Position numbers and translations under genes: made by a program. A stretch of DNA of 23,820 bases from Flavobacteriales bacterium UBA5692. Its GTDB lineage: Bacteria; Bacteroidota; Bacteroidia; Flavobacteriales_D; Sanyastnellaceae. The notes beneath the pieces were generated by a model, which saw only the letters and a program-made list of their open reading frames with translations, was not told the origin of the DNA and made no database searches. Where the stretch lies: NCBI GenBank assembly GCA_002420235.1, contig DIHQ01000078.1:20793-44612 (forward strand), given 5' to 3'. This document shows positions 8,185 to 16,228 of this stretch, in pieces. The first letter of the stretch is position 1; each line of letters opens with the position of its first letter.

Positions 8185-9648
8185 CTAGGAGTCGGTAAAG
8201 GTATTCATCTTATTCGACAGCAATTGCCAGATGGTATTAGTCTGGGCTACGCCGGGAAGTGCTCCAGCAGCAATACAACAAATTAGGCAGGCTACTAGGG
8301 ACCAACCGGAGGCATCTGACCAACGTAAGAATATCCAACATATTGTCAAGCAGGCAGCAGAATGAAGTAGGGCTGTTTGCCCGACTTTCCACCAAATTCG
8401 ACCAGGATGAAAGCGAATGGCAAAACCCGTTTGCATACCGACTACAAGGACTTGGGTCAGTGCACTAATAACGGCACACCCCCATGCGGCGTTCGATCCG
8501 TCTGTGTAGCCCAGCCACCAGGCATTGCCAGCGATGTTGGTAATGGCCCCTAAAGCCGCCAATTGATTCAGCAGCTTCAGGTCTCCTCTTGCAGTAAGCA
8601 AAGTGCTGTACACATAGCCTTGAGCGAACACGGCAAACGAGGTCATCAACCATGGCAAAATGGGCGATGCTTCATTTAAGAAGGATGTGTAAAACAGGCC
8701 GAGAAAAGACGGCGCGAAGAAAATGGCGACCCACATAATGCTCCCGCCACCGACAATTAGCAAGCGGCTTACGCCTGCTGCAAGCGGTCGAATGTCATCG
8801 CCAGCGCTCAGCATTCGAGTGAAGTAAGGAAGCAACAAAGTGGCAAAGAGGAAGCCGACCATATTGGCTGCCTCAAAAAGTCGGTAACCCATTGCATACC
8901 ATCCGGCTTGCATGGCGCCGTTGGGCGCCAAGCGCTCCAGCATAATTGCATCAATGCGATGGTAGGTCATCATCAGTAAGAAGAGCAGCGCGTACGGCCA
9001 GCTTTCTTTTAAGTGGGACCAAGCTGCGGATTGATTATCCCTTTGGGGGCGCCTGATCTTACAGAGCTTTCGAATCTTGAGCGAGCCCAGGAGCCAGCTG
9101 CAGGATAGTGCGGCGGTTGTTCCGCCAAGTAACCACTCCAGTTGAAATGAATCATTCGCAATGAGCAGCATACCAAGACCGATAAGAAGCAAGGCACGGT
9201 CCGTTACAGAGACCCACGCATCGGTTATGTGTTCGGCAGCGCCTTGAAGCCCCGCTCTTACATACAGCACAGCACTCAATAAAGCCTGATTGATGCCCAC
9301 CCACCCCAACCAGTAAATGGAGGAACCACGGTAACCGAGCAGTAAACCTGTTGCAAGCAAGGCCGATAGATAGACCGGAAATAAAATCGCTTTAGCCTTC
9401 CATCCTGATTGAAAATGTCCATTTAGTTCATCCGGATTTTTTGCAATGGCCCGAGTGGTGTAATTCACTAGACCAGCATCTAGAAGGATATTCAGTAGAA
9501 CGCTTAAGCTGAGCAGCGGAAAAAAATTGCCCCAAGCTTCTGGTCCAAGGACATCTTGAATTTTAGCGTCGACCACCAAGATATAGGCTGGTTTGATGGT
9601 CAGGTTCAGGACCATGAGCCAGGTGAGGTGGGAGAGGAATTTCTTCAA
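8185..9648 (-). CDS. polysaccharide flippase (Wzx-like, MATE/MOP fold)
   Basis: A 487-residue polytopic protein with about 12-14 hydrophobic segments. It fits the oligosaccharide flippase family: the N-terminus PAYILVVDAKIQDVLGPEAW, the early LLDAGLVNYTTRAIAKN, and the mid-protein YHRIDAIMLERL typical of Wzx proteins. It is expected to move undecaprenyl-linked glycan units from the cytoplasmic to the periplasmic leaflet. The start is a TTG at 9646-9648, giving the plausible MKKFLSHLTW; the first in-frame ATG is at 9615 and would cut into the first membrane helix. It is the first gene of the flippase-Wzz-Wzy operon and is divergent from a glycosyltransferase, with only 71 bases between them. 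Confidence 0.85.
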   Translation of the reverse strand: MKKFLSHLTWLMVLNLTIKPAYILVVDAKIQDVLGPEAWGNFFPLLSLSVLLNILLDAGLVNYTTRAIAKNPDELNGHFQSGWKAKAILFPVYLSALLATGLLLGYRGSSIYWLGWVGINQALLSAVLYVRAGLQGAAEHITDAWVSVTDRALLLIGLGMLLIANDSFQLEWLLGGTTAALSCSWLLGSLKIRKLCKIRRPQRDNQSAAWSHLKESWPYALLFLLMMTYHRIDAIMLERLAPNGAMQAGWYAMGYRLFEAANMVGFLFATLLLPYFTRMLSAGDDIRPLAAGVSRLLIVGGGSIMWVAIFFAPSFLGLFYTSFLNEASPILPWLMTSFAVFAQGYVYSTLLTARGDLKLLNQLAALGAITNIAGNAWWLGYTDGSNAAWGCAVISALTQVLVVGMQTGFAIRFHPGRIWWKVGQTALLHSAACLTICWIFLRWSDASGWSLVACLICCIAAGALPGVAQTNTIWQLLSNKMNTFTDS

Positions 9649-9706
9649 AACGTCGAAATCACTTTGCTAGTGCAAATAACGGCATATGCACCGCACAATT
9701 GTCTGC

Positions 9707-9714
9707 TATCTTCG
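9707..9714 (+). promoter_or_regulatory. probable -7 box for the glycosyltransferase gene
   Basis: TATCTTCG is one mismatch from TAnnTTTG. It ends 5 bases before the ATG at 9720, so the transcript would be leaderless or nearly so. It lies in the 71-base divergent gap. No convincing -33 element was found. Confidence 0.4.
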
Positions 9715-9719
9715 CAGGT

Positions 9720-10829
9720 ATGGCTCGCATAGCGCTTAACGCCCGGCTGCTCGTCCCTAATCGCTTAGAAGGTATCGGGTTGTTCACGGATGCGTGCTAC
9801 CGCAGAATTATTGCGGCTCATCCGGAACACGATTTTTTGCTGCTATTCGATCGGACTCCAGACGCTGCATTTGGTTACGGTAAAAATGCCACGGCCATAC
9901 GCTTGTATCCTCCTGCGCGCCGCCCTTTTCTGTACGACATGTGGTTCGATTACAGTGTTACTCGGGCCCTGCGCCGTTGGAAGGCGGACGTTTTCGTATC
10001 TACCGACGGAATGCTCAGCCGGCGAACGAAAGTGCCGCAAGTGGCTGTGTTTCACGACTTAAATTTTATGCACCAGCCTCATTGGATGCCCAAACAGGAG
10101 GCGCGGTATTACCGGAGTCGCTTTCCCGAGTTTGCACGCATCGCGAACCGGCTTGTGACCGTGAGCGAATTTTCAAAGGGAGATATCGCCGAGCAGTTTG
10201 GGATTCCGTCTGATGCCATAACTGTGGTGTATAATGCACCGGATCCAATTTATTCAGCGCAAAGCATGATTGGAATTGAATCCAAGCGGAGTTTCACCAA
10301 CGGACGCCCCTATTTTATTTTTGTTGGGAGCCTTCACCCACGCAAAAATTTGAAGGGACTTTTGGCAGCGTTTGGTCTGTACCGCACTCGCGGTGGGTCG
10401 TATGATTTGTTAATAGTAGGTTCGGGGATGTGGACCTCGAGCGAAGCTCAGCGAGACGGGGTGCACTACGCTGGACGCCTTGGCCGCGATGAATTGGCGC
10501 AGGTTATGCGTGGGGCTGAGGGACTGGTTTTTGTGCCTTGGTTTGAGGGATTCGGGGTGCCGATTGTAGAGGCCTTCGCCTCGGGTGTTCCGGTTATTGC
10601 TAGCAACACTTCAGCGATGCCTGAGGTCTGTGGCGGAGCGGCGGCGGCCTTAGTGACCCCATCGAATACCCTTGAAATTGCAGAGGCGATGAACCGTTTG
10701 GAGGTAGACGGTGCGCTGAAGGAGCAGGCTGTGCAGTTGGGCTTTGCCCGAGTTCAGGAATTTTCTTGGGAGTCTTCAGCTGAACGTTTGATGGCATCCA
10801 TTCAGTCAGTACTCGAGGCGCATGCTTGA
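9720..10829 (+). CDS. GT4-family glycosyltransferase
   Basis: A 369-residue GT-B glycosyltransferase of the 'glycosyl transferases group 1' type. The N-terminal half carries VAVFHDLNFM and the RLVTVSEFSKGDI motif. The C-terminal nucleotide-sugar half has PYFIFVGSLHPRKNLKGLL, then VPWFEGFGVPIVEAFASGVP, which holds the E-x7-E motif of retaining GT4 enzymes. It presumably adds a sugar to a lipid-linked or surface glycan; donor and acceptor cannot be read from the sequence. ATG 9720 is preferred to the TTG at 9699 because MARIALNARLL is the usual N-terminal strand and the promoter box sits just before it. Its stop overlaps the rnhB start by 8 bases (ATGCTTGA). Confidence 0.92.
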   Translation: MARIALNARLLVPNRLEGIGLFTDACYRRIIAAHPEHDFLLLFDRTPDAAFGYGKNATAIRLYPPARRPFLYDMWFDYSVTRALRRWKADVFVSTDGMLSRRTKVPQVAVFHDLNFMHQPHWMPKQEARYYRSRFPEFARIANRLVTVSEFSKGDIAEQFGIPSDAITVVYNAPDPIYSAQSMIGIESKRSFTNGRPYFIFVGSLHPRKNLKGLLAAFGLYRTRGGSYDLLIVGSGMWTSSEAQRDGVHYAGRLGRDELAQVMRGAEGLVFVPWFEGFGVPIVEAFASGVPVIASNTSAMPEVCGGAAAALVTPSNTLEIAEAMNRLEVDGALKEQAVQLGFARVQEFSWESSAERLMASIQSVLEAHA

Positions 10830-11439
10830 AGCTTGGATTGACCGACATCGATTGGAAGCCGGTTGCGATGAAGCTGGTCGGGGCTGCCTGGCTGGTCCAG
10901 TTACTGCTGCAGCTGTGGTGCTGCATCCCGAATTTGCTGAACAGCTGGTAAGCGAGGGTGTCCTCAATGATTCGAAGAAAATGACTAAAGCCAAACGGGA
11001 CGAGCTGCGAATTGAAATCGAGGCAAATGCCCATGCCTGGTCCGTGACTCACGTTTCGCCTGATGAGATTGACCGAATCAATATTTTGAATGCATCATTC
11101 GCTGCCATGCGGAGGTCTGTTCGGGCACTAGCGGTCAAACCGGAATTTGTACTCGTTGATGGCAATCGATTCCGATCCTCCGAGGGCTTGCCTGAATATG
11201 GGTGCTACGTTAAGGGCGATGAGCGTTTTGCTTCCATTGCTGCGGCGAGTGTGCTAGCCAAAACCCACCGGGATGCTTTTATGCTTGAATTGCACGTTAC
11301 ATTCCCTCAATATGGATGGGACTCCAACGCGGGTTATCCTACGAAACAACACCGCTCAGCAATTCGCGAGCACGGCATCACGATGCATCACCGGACATCG
11401 TTCCGACAACTGCCGGAGCAGATGAACCTCTTTTGCTAA
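10822..11439 (+). CDS. rnhB: ribonuclease HII
   Basis: A 205-residue enzyme of normal length that cuts the RNA strand of RNA-DNA hybrids and 5' of single ribonucleotides in DNA. The signature GCDEAGRGCLAGPV supplies catalytic D16 and E17; LVDGN supplies D113 and VKGDE supplies D133. SIAAASVLAKTHRD and the C-terminal AGYPTKQH complete the family pattern. The start ATG lies inside the end of the glycosyltransferase gene, so the two are cotranscribed despite unrelated roles. A hairpin terminator spans its stop codon. Confidence 0.97.
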   Translation: MLEAWIDRHRLEAGCDEAGRGCLAGPVTAAAVVLHPEFAEQLVSEGVLNDSKKMTKAKRDELRIEIEANAHAWSVTHVSPDEIDRINILNASFAAMRRSVRALAVKPEFVLVDGNRFRSSEGLPEYGCYVKGDERFASIAAASVLAKTHRDAFMLELHVTFPQYGWDSNAGYPTKQHRSAIREHGITMHHRTSFRQLPEQMNLFC

Positions 11440-11458
11440 AGACAAGAGGTTACTTTTC
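11425..11458 (+). terminator. intrinsic terminator spanning the rnhB stop
   Basis: The arms AACCTCTT (11425-11432) and AAGAGGTT (11444-11451) pair perfectly around an 11-base loop that contains the TAA stop, and ACTTTTC follows. The stem is only 8 bp and the T-run short, so termination may be partial. Confidence 0.55.
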
Positions 11459-11579
11459 ATCCACAAAAAGAAATGCAGGAAAACTGTTAGATTAAGAAAA
11501 TATTGTTTTTATCCACATAATGCGCTGATTTATCGAGTTTTGTGTAGTTTGCGCAACCATTTAAATCAAAATTCACGTC
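11440..11579. other. AT-rich intergenic region with two DnaA-box-like 9-mers
   Basis: This gap contains TTATCCACA at 11509-11517, the classic DnaA-box sequence, and TCATCCACA at 11457-11465, one base different, both on the plus strand. Downstream, TAGTTTG at 11545-11551 is a one-base-short version of the -7 box and may be the promoter of the secreted-protein gene, giving a leader of about 20-25 bases. No open reading frame or RNA gene is visible. Confidence 0.35.
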
Positions 11580-14500
11580 ATGCGTTCACTCAACCTGTTG
11601 CTAGTGGCTCTGTTTTTGGGAGCGAGCCTAGCTGGAACCGCACAATGCGGGCTGTTCTTCTCGGAGTATGCCGAAGGAAGCAGTAACAACAAATACCTTG
11701 AAATTTATAACCCCACCAGTTCAGTCATCGATCTCACTGGGTATGCATATCCGAGCACTAGCAATGCTCCGACAGTGCCAGGTCAGTACGAATTTTGGAA
11801 TGAGTTTGATGAAGGTGCAACCATTGATCCAGGAGGCGTCTACGTAATTGCTCATCCATCGGCAGACGCCTCGATATTAGCTTTTGCCAATGAAACTCAT
11901 ACGTATTTGTCAAATGGCGATGACGGCTACGGCTTGGTTCAAGGAACTGAGGATGCATTCACTATTGTGGATGTAATCGGAAACTGGGACGCAGATCCTG
12001 GCTCAGGTTGGGAGGTTGCAGGTGAGAACAATGCGACCAAAGATCACACGTTGGTTCGAAAGAGCACGGTGACTCAGGGTGTTGGATACGACTGGGCGCT
12101 TGCTGCAGGCACTAACGCAGACGATAGCCAATGGATTGTCTATGATCAGAATACGTGGGATTACCTCGGGTCACACGATTTCAGCGGCAATTGCGGAGCT
12201 GCGGTACCAGGGTGCACCAACGAAAATGCAACTAATTACAACGCTGATGCAACAGAAGATGACGGCTCCTGCACGTTTGACAATGCATGCAATGCCGACG
12301 GCGTCGTTGTGACCACTGGCGGATTTTATTTCAGCCCTGCAGATCTCGCCATCGAACCCGGTGCAACGGTCGTCTGGGAAAACGTAGGCGGATCGCACAA
12401 CGCCAACGGCACAACGAACTCGCAGACGGGGGAGTCCTTCGGTAACCCCGAAGATTTCTTTTTCTCTCCAGTTAATTCTAACGGAGAAGCTGTCTGTATT
12501 GGCAGCTTCACCTTCACCACTCCGGGTGTCTACTCATACGATTGCTCTGTGGGCTCGCACGCTGCCCTGGGCATGGTCGGAACTGTTACGGTAGGCACCG
12601 GTGGCTGCACCAACGCTGCAGCCCCGAACTACAATGAGTCCGCTGATTTTGATGATGGATCATGTTTGGAAGTCATGACTACAACAATCGCAACCATTCA
12701 GGAAGGTCAGTTGACAGATGCTTACACAGGAACGACGGTAGTTACCAACGGTGTGGTCACTGGTGTCTTTGGGTCGTTGGTCAGCTTGCAAGATGGCCAA
12801 GGCGCATACAGCGGCATTTGGATGTTTGGATCAAACGTGCCGGTTGTAGTCGGTGATGACGTCGAGGTTACGGGAACAGTAGCCGAAAACTTCGGGCTAA
12901 CCCAACTGACTGGAGTATCAGTTGTTATTAATGCACAAGGCGTGGAACTGCCAACCCCCGAGTTGTTGAGCACAACCACCGCTGCGTCCGAAGAACAGTG
13001 GGAAGGCGTCTTGGTCCAAGTAACCGGTGACGTAAGTTCAGAAAGCCTCGGCTACGGCGAGTGGGGTGTGGACGACACTTCAGGGGAATGTCGAATCGAC
13101 GATCGCGGTTACGATGCCATTGGCACGGGCAACGTCACAGCTGGAAGCACCTGGCAAGTGACGGGTCCGCTCGATTACTCGTTTGGTAATTATAAAATCC
13201 AACCGCGTTCTGAGGCGGATGCTTTGTTGTATGGCTGCACAAACGCGGATGCTGCAAATTACAATCCAGGCGCTGGAATAGACGATGGCTCGTGTGAATT
13301 CACCGGTGAATCTTGTGGCATCTTCTTCTCAGAGTATGCGGAAGGCAGCGGCAACAATAAGTACCTCGAATTGTACAACCCAACGGCCACAACCGTTTTC
13401 TTAAGCCAATTCATTATGGGCAATTGCAGCAACGGCTGTGATACACCCGATGCACCCTCCGTGAGTGACCAGTTCGATTACTTCACATTTAACTTCCCCT
13501 TCGATGCGGAGATTGCTCCGGGGGGAACTTACATTGTAGCACATCCCTCTTCCGCTCAGGAGATTTTAGACTTAGCGGACATCACTTATACATACCTCTC
13601 CAACGGTGACGATACGTATGGCCTATTCGAATTAGTCGGCAGCGACACTGTAATGGTGGACATCATTGGAACCATTGGCCCTGACCCGGGATCAGGTTGG
13701 GAAGTGGCAGGCGTTCCAAATGCTACCAAGGATCATACGTTAGTGCGAAACGAATTTGTTTTTACAGGTAACGGTGGAGATTGGTTGATGTCTGCAGGGA
13801 CGAACGAATTGGATTCCGAGTGGATAGTGCTTGATCAAAACGACTTCAGTAATTTGGGCATGCACACGTTCTCGGGAACATGTGCAGCTTCTACTGCTGG
13901 ATGCACCGATCCATTTGCGGTGAACTACGATGAAAATGCGACTTCGGATGACGGTTCGTGCATCTACATCGCAAATTATACCGTGCAAGAAATCCAATCT
14001 GGAGGATTGAGCGGTCAAATGCAGACGCAAGGAATCGTGACAGCTATTTACCCACCAACCGGGGGATTAGCGGGCCAGGCGTCCTACGTTATCCAAGATG
14101 GTTCAGGCCCTAACTCGGCTATTTGGGTCATTGGTGATGGTGTCAATGTTGGTGACGAAGTATCTATTTTGGGTAATGTGGCTGAAGTATATGGATTACG
14201 CCAGATTCAAGCTGCGACTCCAGAAGTATTATCATCAGGTAATACTTTACCTGAAGCCGAGACGCTTGCTACGGGTGCAATAAGCGATGAGCAGTGGGAG
14301 TGCGTATTGATAAGCATGACCGGTGAATGTGCCAACGCAGATGCCGGCTACGGGGAATGGCACTTAAACGATGGTTCTGGCATTGGTGTAATCGATGATG
14401 TGGGTTACGATGCTATAGGCGATTCACTGACCGCAGACGGCGGAGCGACTTATGCCCCGCTCTTGGAAGAAGGCCGTTCGTACCGTGTCGTAGGCCCGAA

Positions 14501-15575
14501 TTTTTACGCCTATGGTGCATGGAAACTTTTGCCAAGGGATTCAGCAGATGTTACCCGTTTGGGTTGCACCACGGCCTCGTTCAGTAATTACGACCCGTAC
14601 GCCCAAGAAGATGACGGCTCTTGTGTGGATGCTCCCGGTTGCACTAACCCTGCTGCAGACAACTACGATCCCACTGCGACGGTGGATGATGGCTCCTGCA
14701 TCATCAGCGGCTGCGATGATCCTGCGGCGTTCAACTACTTGGAAGGGGTCAATAATCCGACCAATGATGAATGTTACTACACACTACCCAACTTGATAAT
14801 CAACGAAATTCACTACAACCCATGCAGTGCACAGGGAGATGATTTCGACTATGAATTCGTAGAAATTTACAATGCAGGTGATATGCCATCGGATATTGGT
14901 GGCTTTGAGTTTTACAACTCTGCGAGTGGTGAACCTCAGCTTGGATACATCTTCCCAGAAGGTACATCGATTGCTGTTGGTGAATTCGTTTTGATGACCG
15001 TTTCGGATGCAGGGACAGCGAACTACGGTGGCCTAGGAGTCCAAGTTTTTCAATTGGATTTAGGTAACTTCTCCAATTCTGGCGAAGGTGTGAGCATCGA
15101 AGATGGCTACGGTAACGTGGTTGACGCAGTTACGTATGATGACGCAGATCCATGGCCAGCCCAAACTGTTGCTGTGCTTGGTAATGTGTTGGTTCAGAGC
15201 CCAGATGGCGGGTGCTCAACCTTGGAACTGATTCAGACCGATCTGAATAACGAAGACCCTGATAATTGGCAGGCTAGCTGGGTGGATAACGGAACACCGG
15301 GCGCACCGAACTCATCGGCTTTTGGTTGTGTTGATGCAGGTGCTTGTAACTTCAACGGTGCGGCGTTCTTCGATGATGGGACTTGCTCTTATGACTGCTA
15401 CGGATGTACGTATGAAGATGCTTCTAACTATGACGCGGCGGCTACCATTGAAAGCGGAGCATGTGAATTTGACTTTACTGACCCTTGCCCAGCTGACGTG
15501 AACGAAGATGGCCAAGTCGGTACGCCTGATTTGCTGTTCTTCTTATCTCAGTTCGGTTCGGATTGCCCAGAGTAA
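11580..15575 (+). CDS. large secreted multidomain protein: lamin-tail, cupredoxin and OB-fold modules, Cys-bounded repeats, dockerin-like end
   Basis: A 1331-residue exported protein with a signal peptide (MRSLNLLLVALFLGASLAGT, cleavage near AQC). Order: lamin-tail domain 1 (about 22-205); GCTN...DDGSC repeat; cupredoxin (240-340) with possible copper ligands H273, C322, H327 and M332; repeat; double OB-fold region (365-550); repeat; lamin-tail 2 (576-770); repeat; second double OB region (795-990); three repeats; lamin-tail 3 (about 1062-1245); two repeats; C-terminal DVNEDGQVGTPDLLFFLSQF between cysteines. LTD and OB modules often accompany secreted nucleases, but no catalytic nuclease motif is visible. 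Modules 1 and 2 are clear duplicates. The ending is not a typical type IX C-terminal domain. The exact role is unknown; cell-surface or extracellular location is inferred. Confidence 0.88.
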   Translation: MRSLNLLLVALFLGASLAGTAQCGLFFSEYAEGSSNNKYLEIYNPTSSVIDLTGYAYPSTSNAPTVPGQYEFWNEFDEGATIDPGGVYVIAHPSADASILAFANETHTYLSNGDDGYGLVQGTEDAFTIVDVIGNWDADPGSGWEVAGENNATKDHTLVRKSTVTQGVGYDWALAAGTNADDSQWIVYDQNTWDYLGSHDFSGNCGAAVPGCTNENATNYNADATEDDGSCTFDNACNADGVVVTTGGFYFSPADLAIEPGATVVWENVGGSHNANGTTNSQTGESFGNPEDFFFSPVNSNGEAVCIGSFTFTTPGVYSYDCSVGSHAALGMVGTVTVGTGGCTNAAAPNYNESADFDDGSCLEVMTTTIATIQEGQLTDAYTGTTVVTNGVVTGVFGSLVSLQDGQGAYSGIWMFGSNVPVVVGDDVEVTGTVAENFGLTQLTGVSVVINAQGVELPTPELLSTTTAASEEQWEGVLVQVTGDVSSESLGYGEWGVDDTSGECRIDDRGYDAIGTGNVTAGSTWQVTGPLDYSFGNYKIQPRSEADALLYGCTNADAANYNPGAGIDDGSCEFTGESCGIFFSEYAEGSGNNKYLELYNPTATTVFLSQFIMGNCSNGCDTPDAPSVSDQFDYFTFNFPFDAEIAPGGTYIVAHPSSAQEILDLADITYTYLSNGDDTYGLFELVGSDTVMVDIIGTIGPDPGSGWEVAGVPNATKDHTLVRNEFVFTGNGGDWLMSAGTNELDSEWIVLDQNDFSNLGMHTFSGTCAASTAGCTDPFAVNYDENATSDDGSCIYIANYTVQEIQSGGLSGQMQTQGIVTAIYPPTGGLAGQASYVIQDGSGPNSAIWVIGDGVNVGDEVSILGNVAEVYGLRQIQAATPEVLSSGNTLPEAETLATGAISDEQWECVLISMTGECANADAGYGEWHLNDGSGIGVIDDVGYDAIGDSLTADGGATYAPLLEEGRSYRVVGPNFYAYGAWKLLPRDSADVTRLGCTTASFSNYDPYAQEDDGSCVDAPGCTNPAADNYDPTATVDDGSCIISGCDDPAAFNYLEGVNNPTNDECYYTLPNLIINEIHYNPCSAQGDDFDYEFVEIYNAGDMPSDIGGFEFYNSASGEPQLGYIFPEGTSIAVGEFVLMTVSDAGTANYGGLGVQVFQLDLGNFSNSGEGVSIEDGYGNVVDAVTYDDADPWPAQTVAVLGNVLVQSPDGGCSTLELIQTDLNNEDPDNWQASWVDNGTPGAPNSSAFGCVDAGACNFNGAAFFDDGTCSYDCYGCTYEDASNYDAAATIESGACEFDFTDPCPADVNEDGQVGTPDLLFFLSQFGSDCPE
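12210..15464 (+). repeat. nine dispersed Cys-bounded DDGSC protein repeats
   Basis: Copies of about 21 codons with the pattern G-C-T-(N/D)-x2-A-x-N-Y-(N/D)-x3-A-x2-DDGSC begin at 12210, 12603, 13233, 13899, 14562, 14637, 14709 (degenerate), 15324 and 15402. They sit at the boundaries between larger domains of the secreted protein. The two cysteines suggest a disulfide-closed loop, and the Asp/Asn-rich core suggests calcium binding; both are inference. Similar repeats are frequent in exported Bacteroidota proteins. Confidence 0.85.
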
Positions 15576-15596
15576 TCCCTTGATTGGATTTAACGA

Positions 15597-15626
15597 GAAA
15601 GGCGCTCCACTTAGGGCGCCTTTTTC
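15597..15626 (+). terminator. intrinsic terminator after the secreted-protein gene
   Basis: AGGCGC (15600-15605) and GCGCCT (15616-15621) pair around a 10-base loop. Flanking A and T runs extend the stem to about 8-9 bp, and TTTTTC follows. The A-run on the other side means it could also act on the convergent lipoprotein gene, which ends at 15644. Confidence 0.8.
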
Positions 15627-15643
15627 ATTTCAAGATATCGCTG

Positions 15644-16165
15644 TTAGGGCTTCGGCGTCGCTGGTGTATACGCTTCGTTCGAAGCGTTGAGGTTCCGGTC
15701 ATAAAGGGTGATTCGGAACCGCATGGAATCGTAAGGGCTATTCAAAAACCACGAATTCATTTCGATGCTGATGGTGCCGCTCTGCGCAGGGTTTTGACCA
15801 GTGGGCGCCACGGGAGGCACGCGGTAGTAAAATGGAATCTGCCCGGCGTCGGGATTGAGTCCAATTTCCACCCACGCGGTATCCCGCCATTCCTGGTATT
15901 CGCATTTCAGGTTCTGGTGGTATTCACACGTTGGGCAAAAAGGCTCCAGGGTGTCCGCTTGTGCCAACCCCACGTTCCCATCGCCGTCTGTGAATCCGAT
16001 TACCAGTTCCCGGCCGCCGCCTGCGCTGAGGTCAAACGATTGGAATTCAATCGCAGGCTCATCCGGAAAGCTGGGCTCCGGCAAACAGCCTCCCAGTAGC
16101 AGAACCGCTCCAATCAGAGCTACTGGGAAGGAGGCCTTCGGGAGGTGCGATGCGATTTTCATCAT
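15644..16165 (-). CDS. small lipoprotein of unknown function
   Basis: A 173-residue protein with a lipoprotein signal peptide: MMKIASHLPK, a hydrophobic stretch, and lipobox LLGGC with the acylated Cys near residue 27. The mature part contains FTDGDGNVGLAQADTLEPF, a motif common in small Bacteroidota lipoproteins of unknown function ('F.DGDG.IG'), followed by a short Cys pair (CPTCEYH) and a strand-rich end with MRFRITLYDRNLNASNEA. The open frame extends upstream to 16462 but would overlap the divergent gene. The ATGATG at 16160-16165, preceded by a perfect promoter box, is the convincing start. Anchored in the membrane or cell surface; function unknown. Confidence 0.75.
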   Translation of the reverse strand: MMKIASHLPKASFPVALIGAVLLLGGCLPEPSFPDEPAIEFQSFDLSAGGGRELVIGFTDGDGNVGLAQADTLEPFCPTCEYHQNLKCEYQEWRDTAWVEIGLNPDAGQIPFYYRVPPVAPTGQNPAQSGTISIEMNSWFLNSPYDSMRFRITLYDRNLNASNEAYTPATPKP

Positions 16166-16177
16166 TTCGGTTGGTAT

Positions 16178-16185
16178 CAAAGCTA
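16178..16185 (-). promoter_or_regulatory. Bacteroidota -7 box for the lipoprotein gene
   Basis: The minus strand reads TAGCTTTG, an exact TAnnTTTG match, 12 bases before the ATG at 16165. It supports that start over the longer open frame. It lies in the 63-base gap shared with the divergent acyl-protein synthetase gene. Confidence 0.55.
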
Positions 16186-16228
16186 AGGAATCTGCAACTT
16201 CGCATACGAAAGCATACCTAGCGAAAAG

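Noticed and set aside
11440..11579. Replication origin
   Set aside because: Only two DnaA-box-like 9-mers, no dnaA or dnaN nearby and no switch in gene direction. Kept only as a low-interest finding.
12210..15464. CRISPR array or DNA-level tandem repeat
   Set aside because: The repeat is conserved at the protein level with variable codons and irregular spacing inside one open frame.
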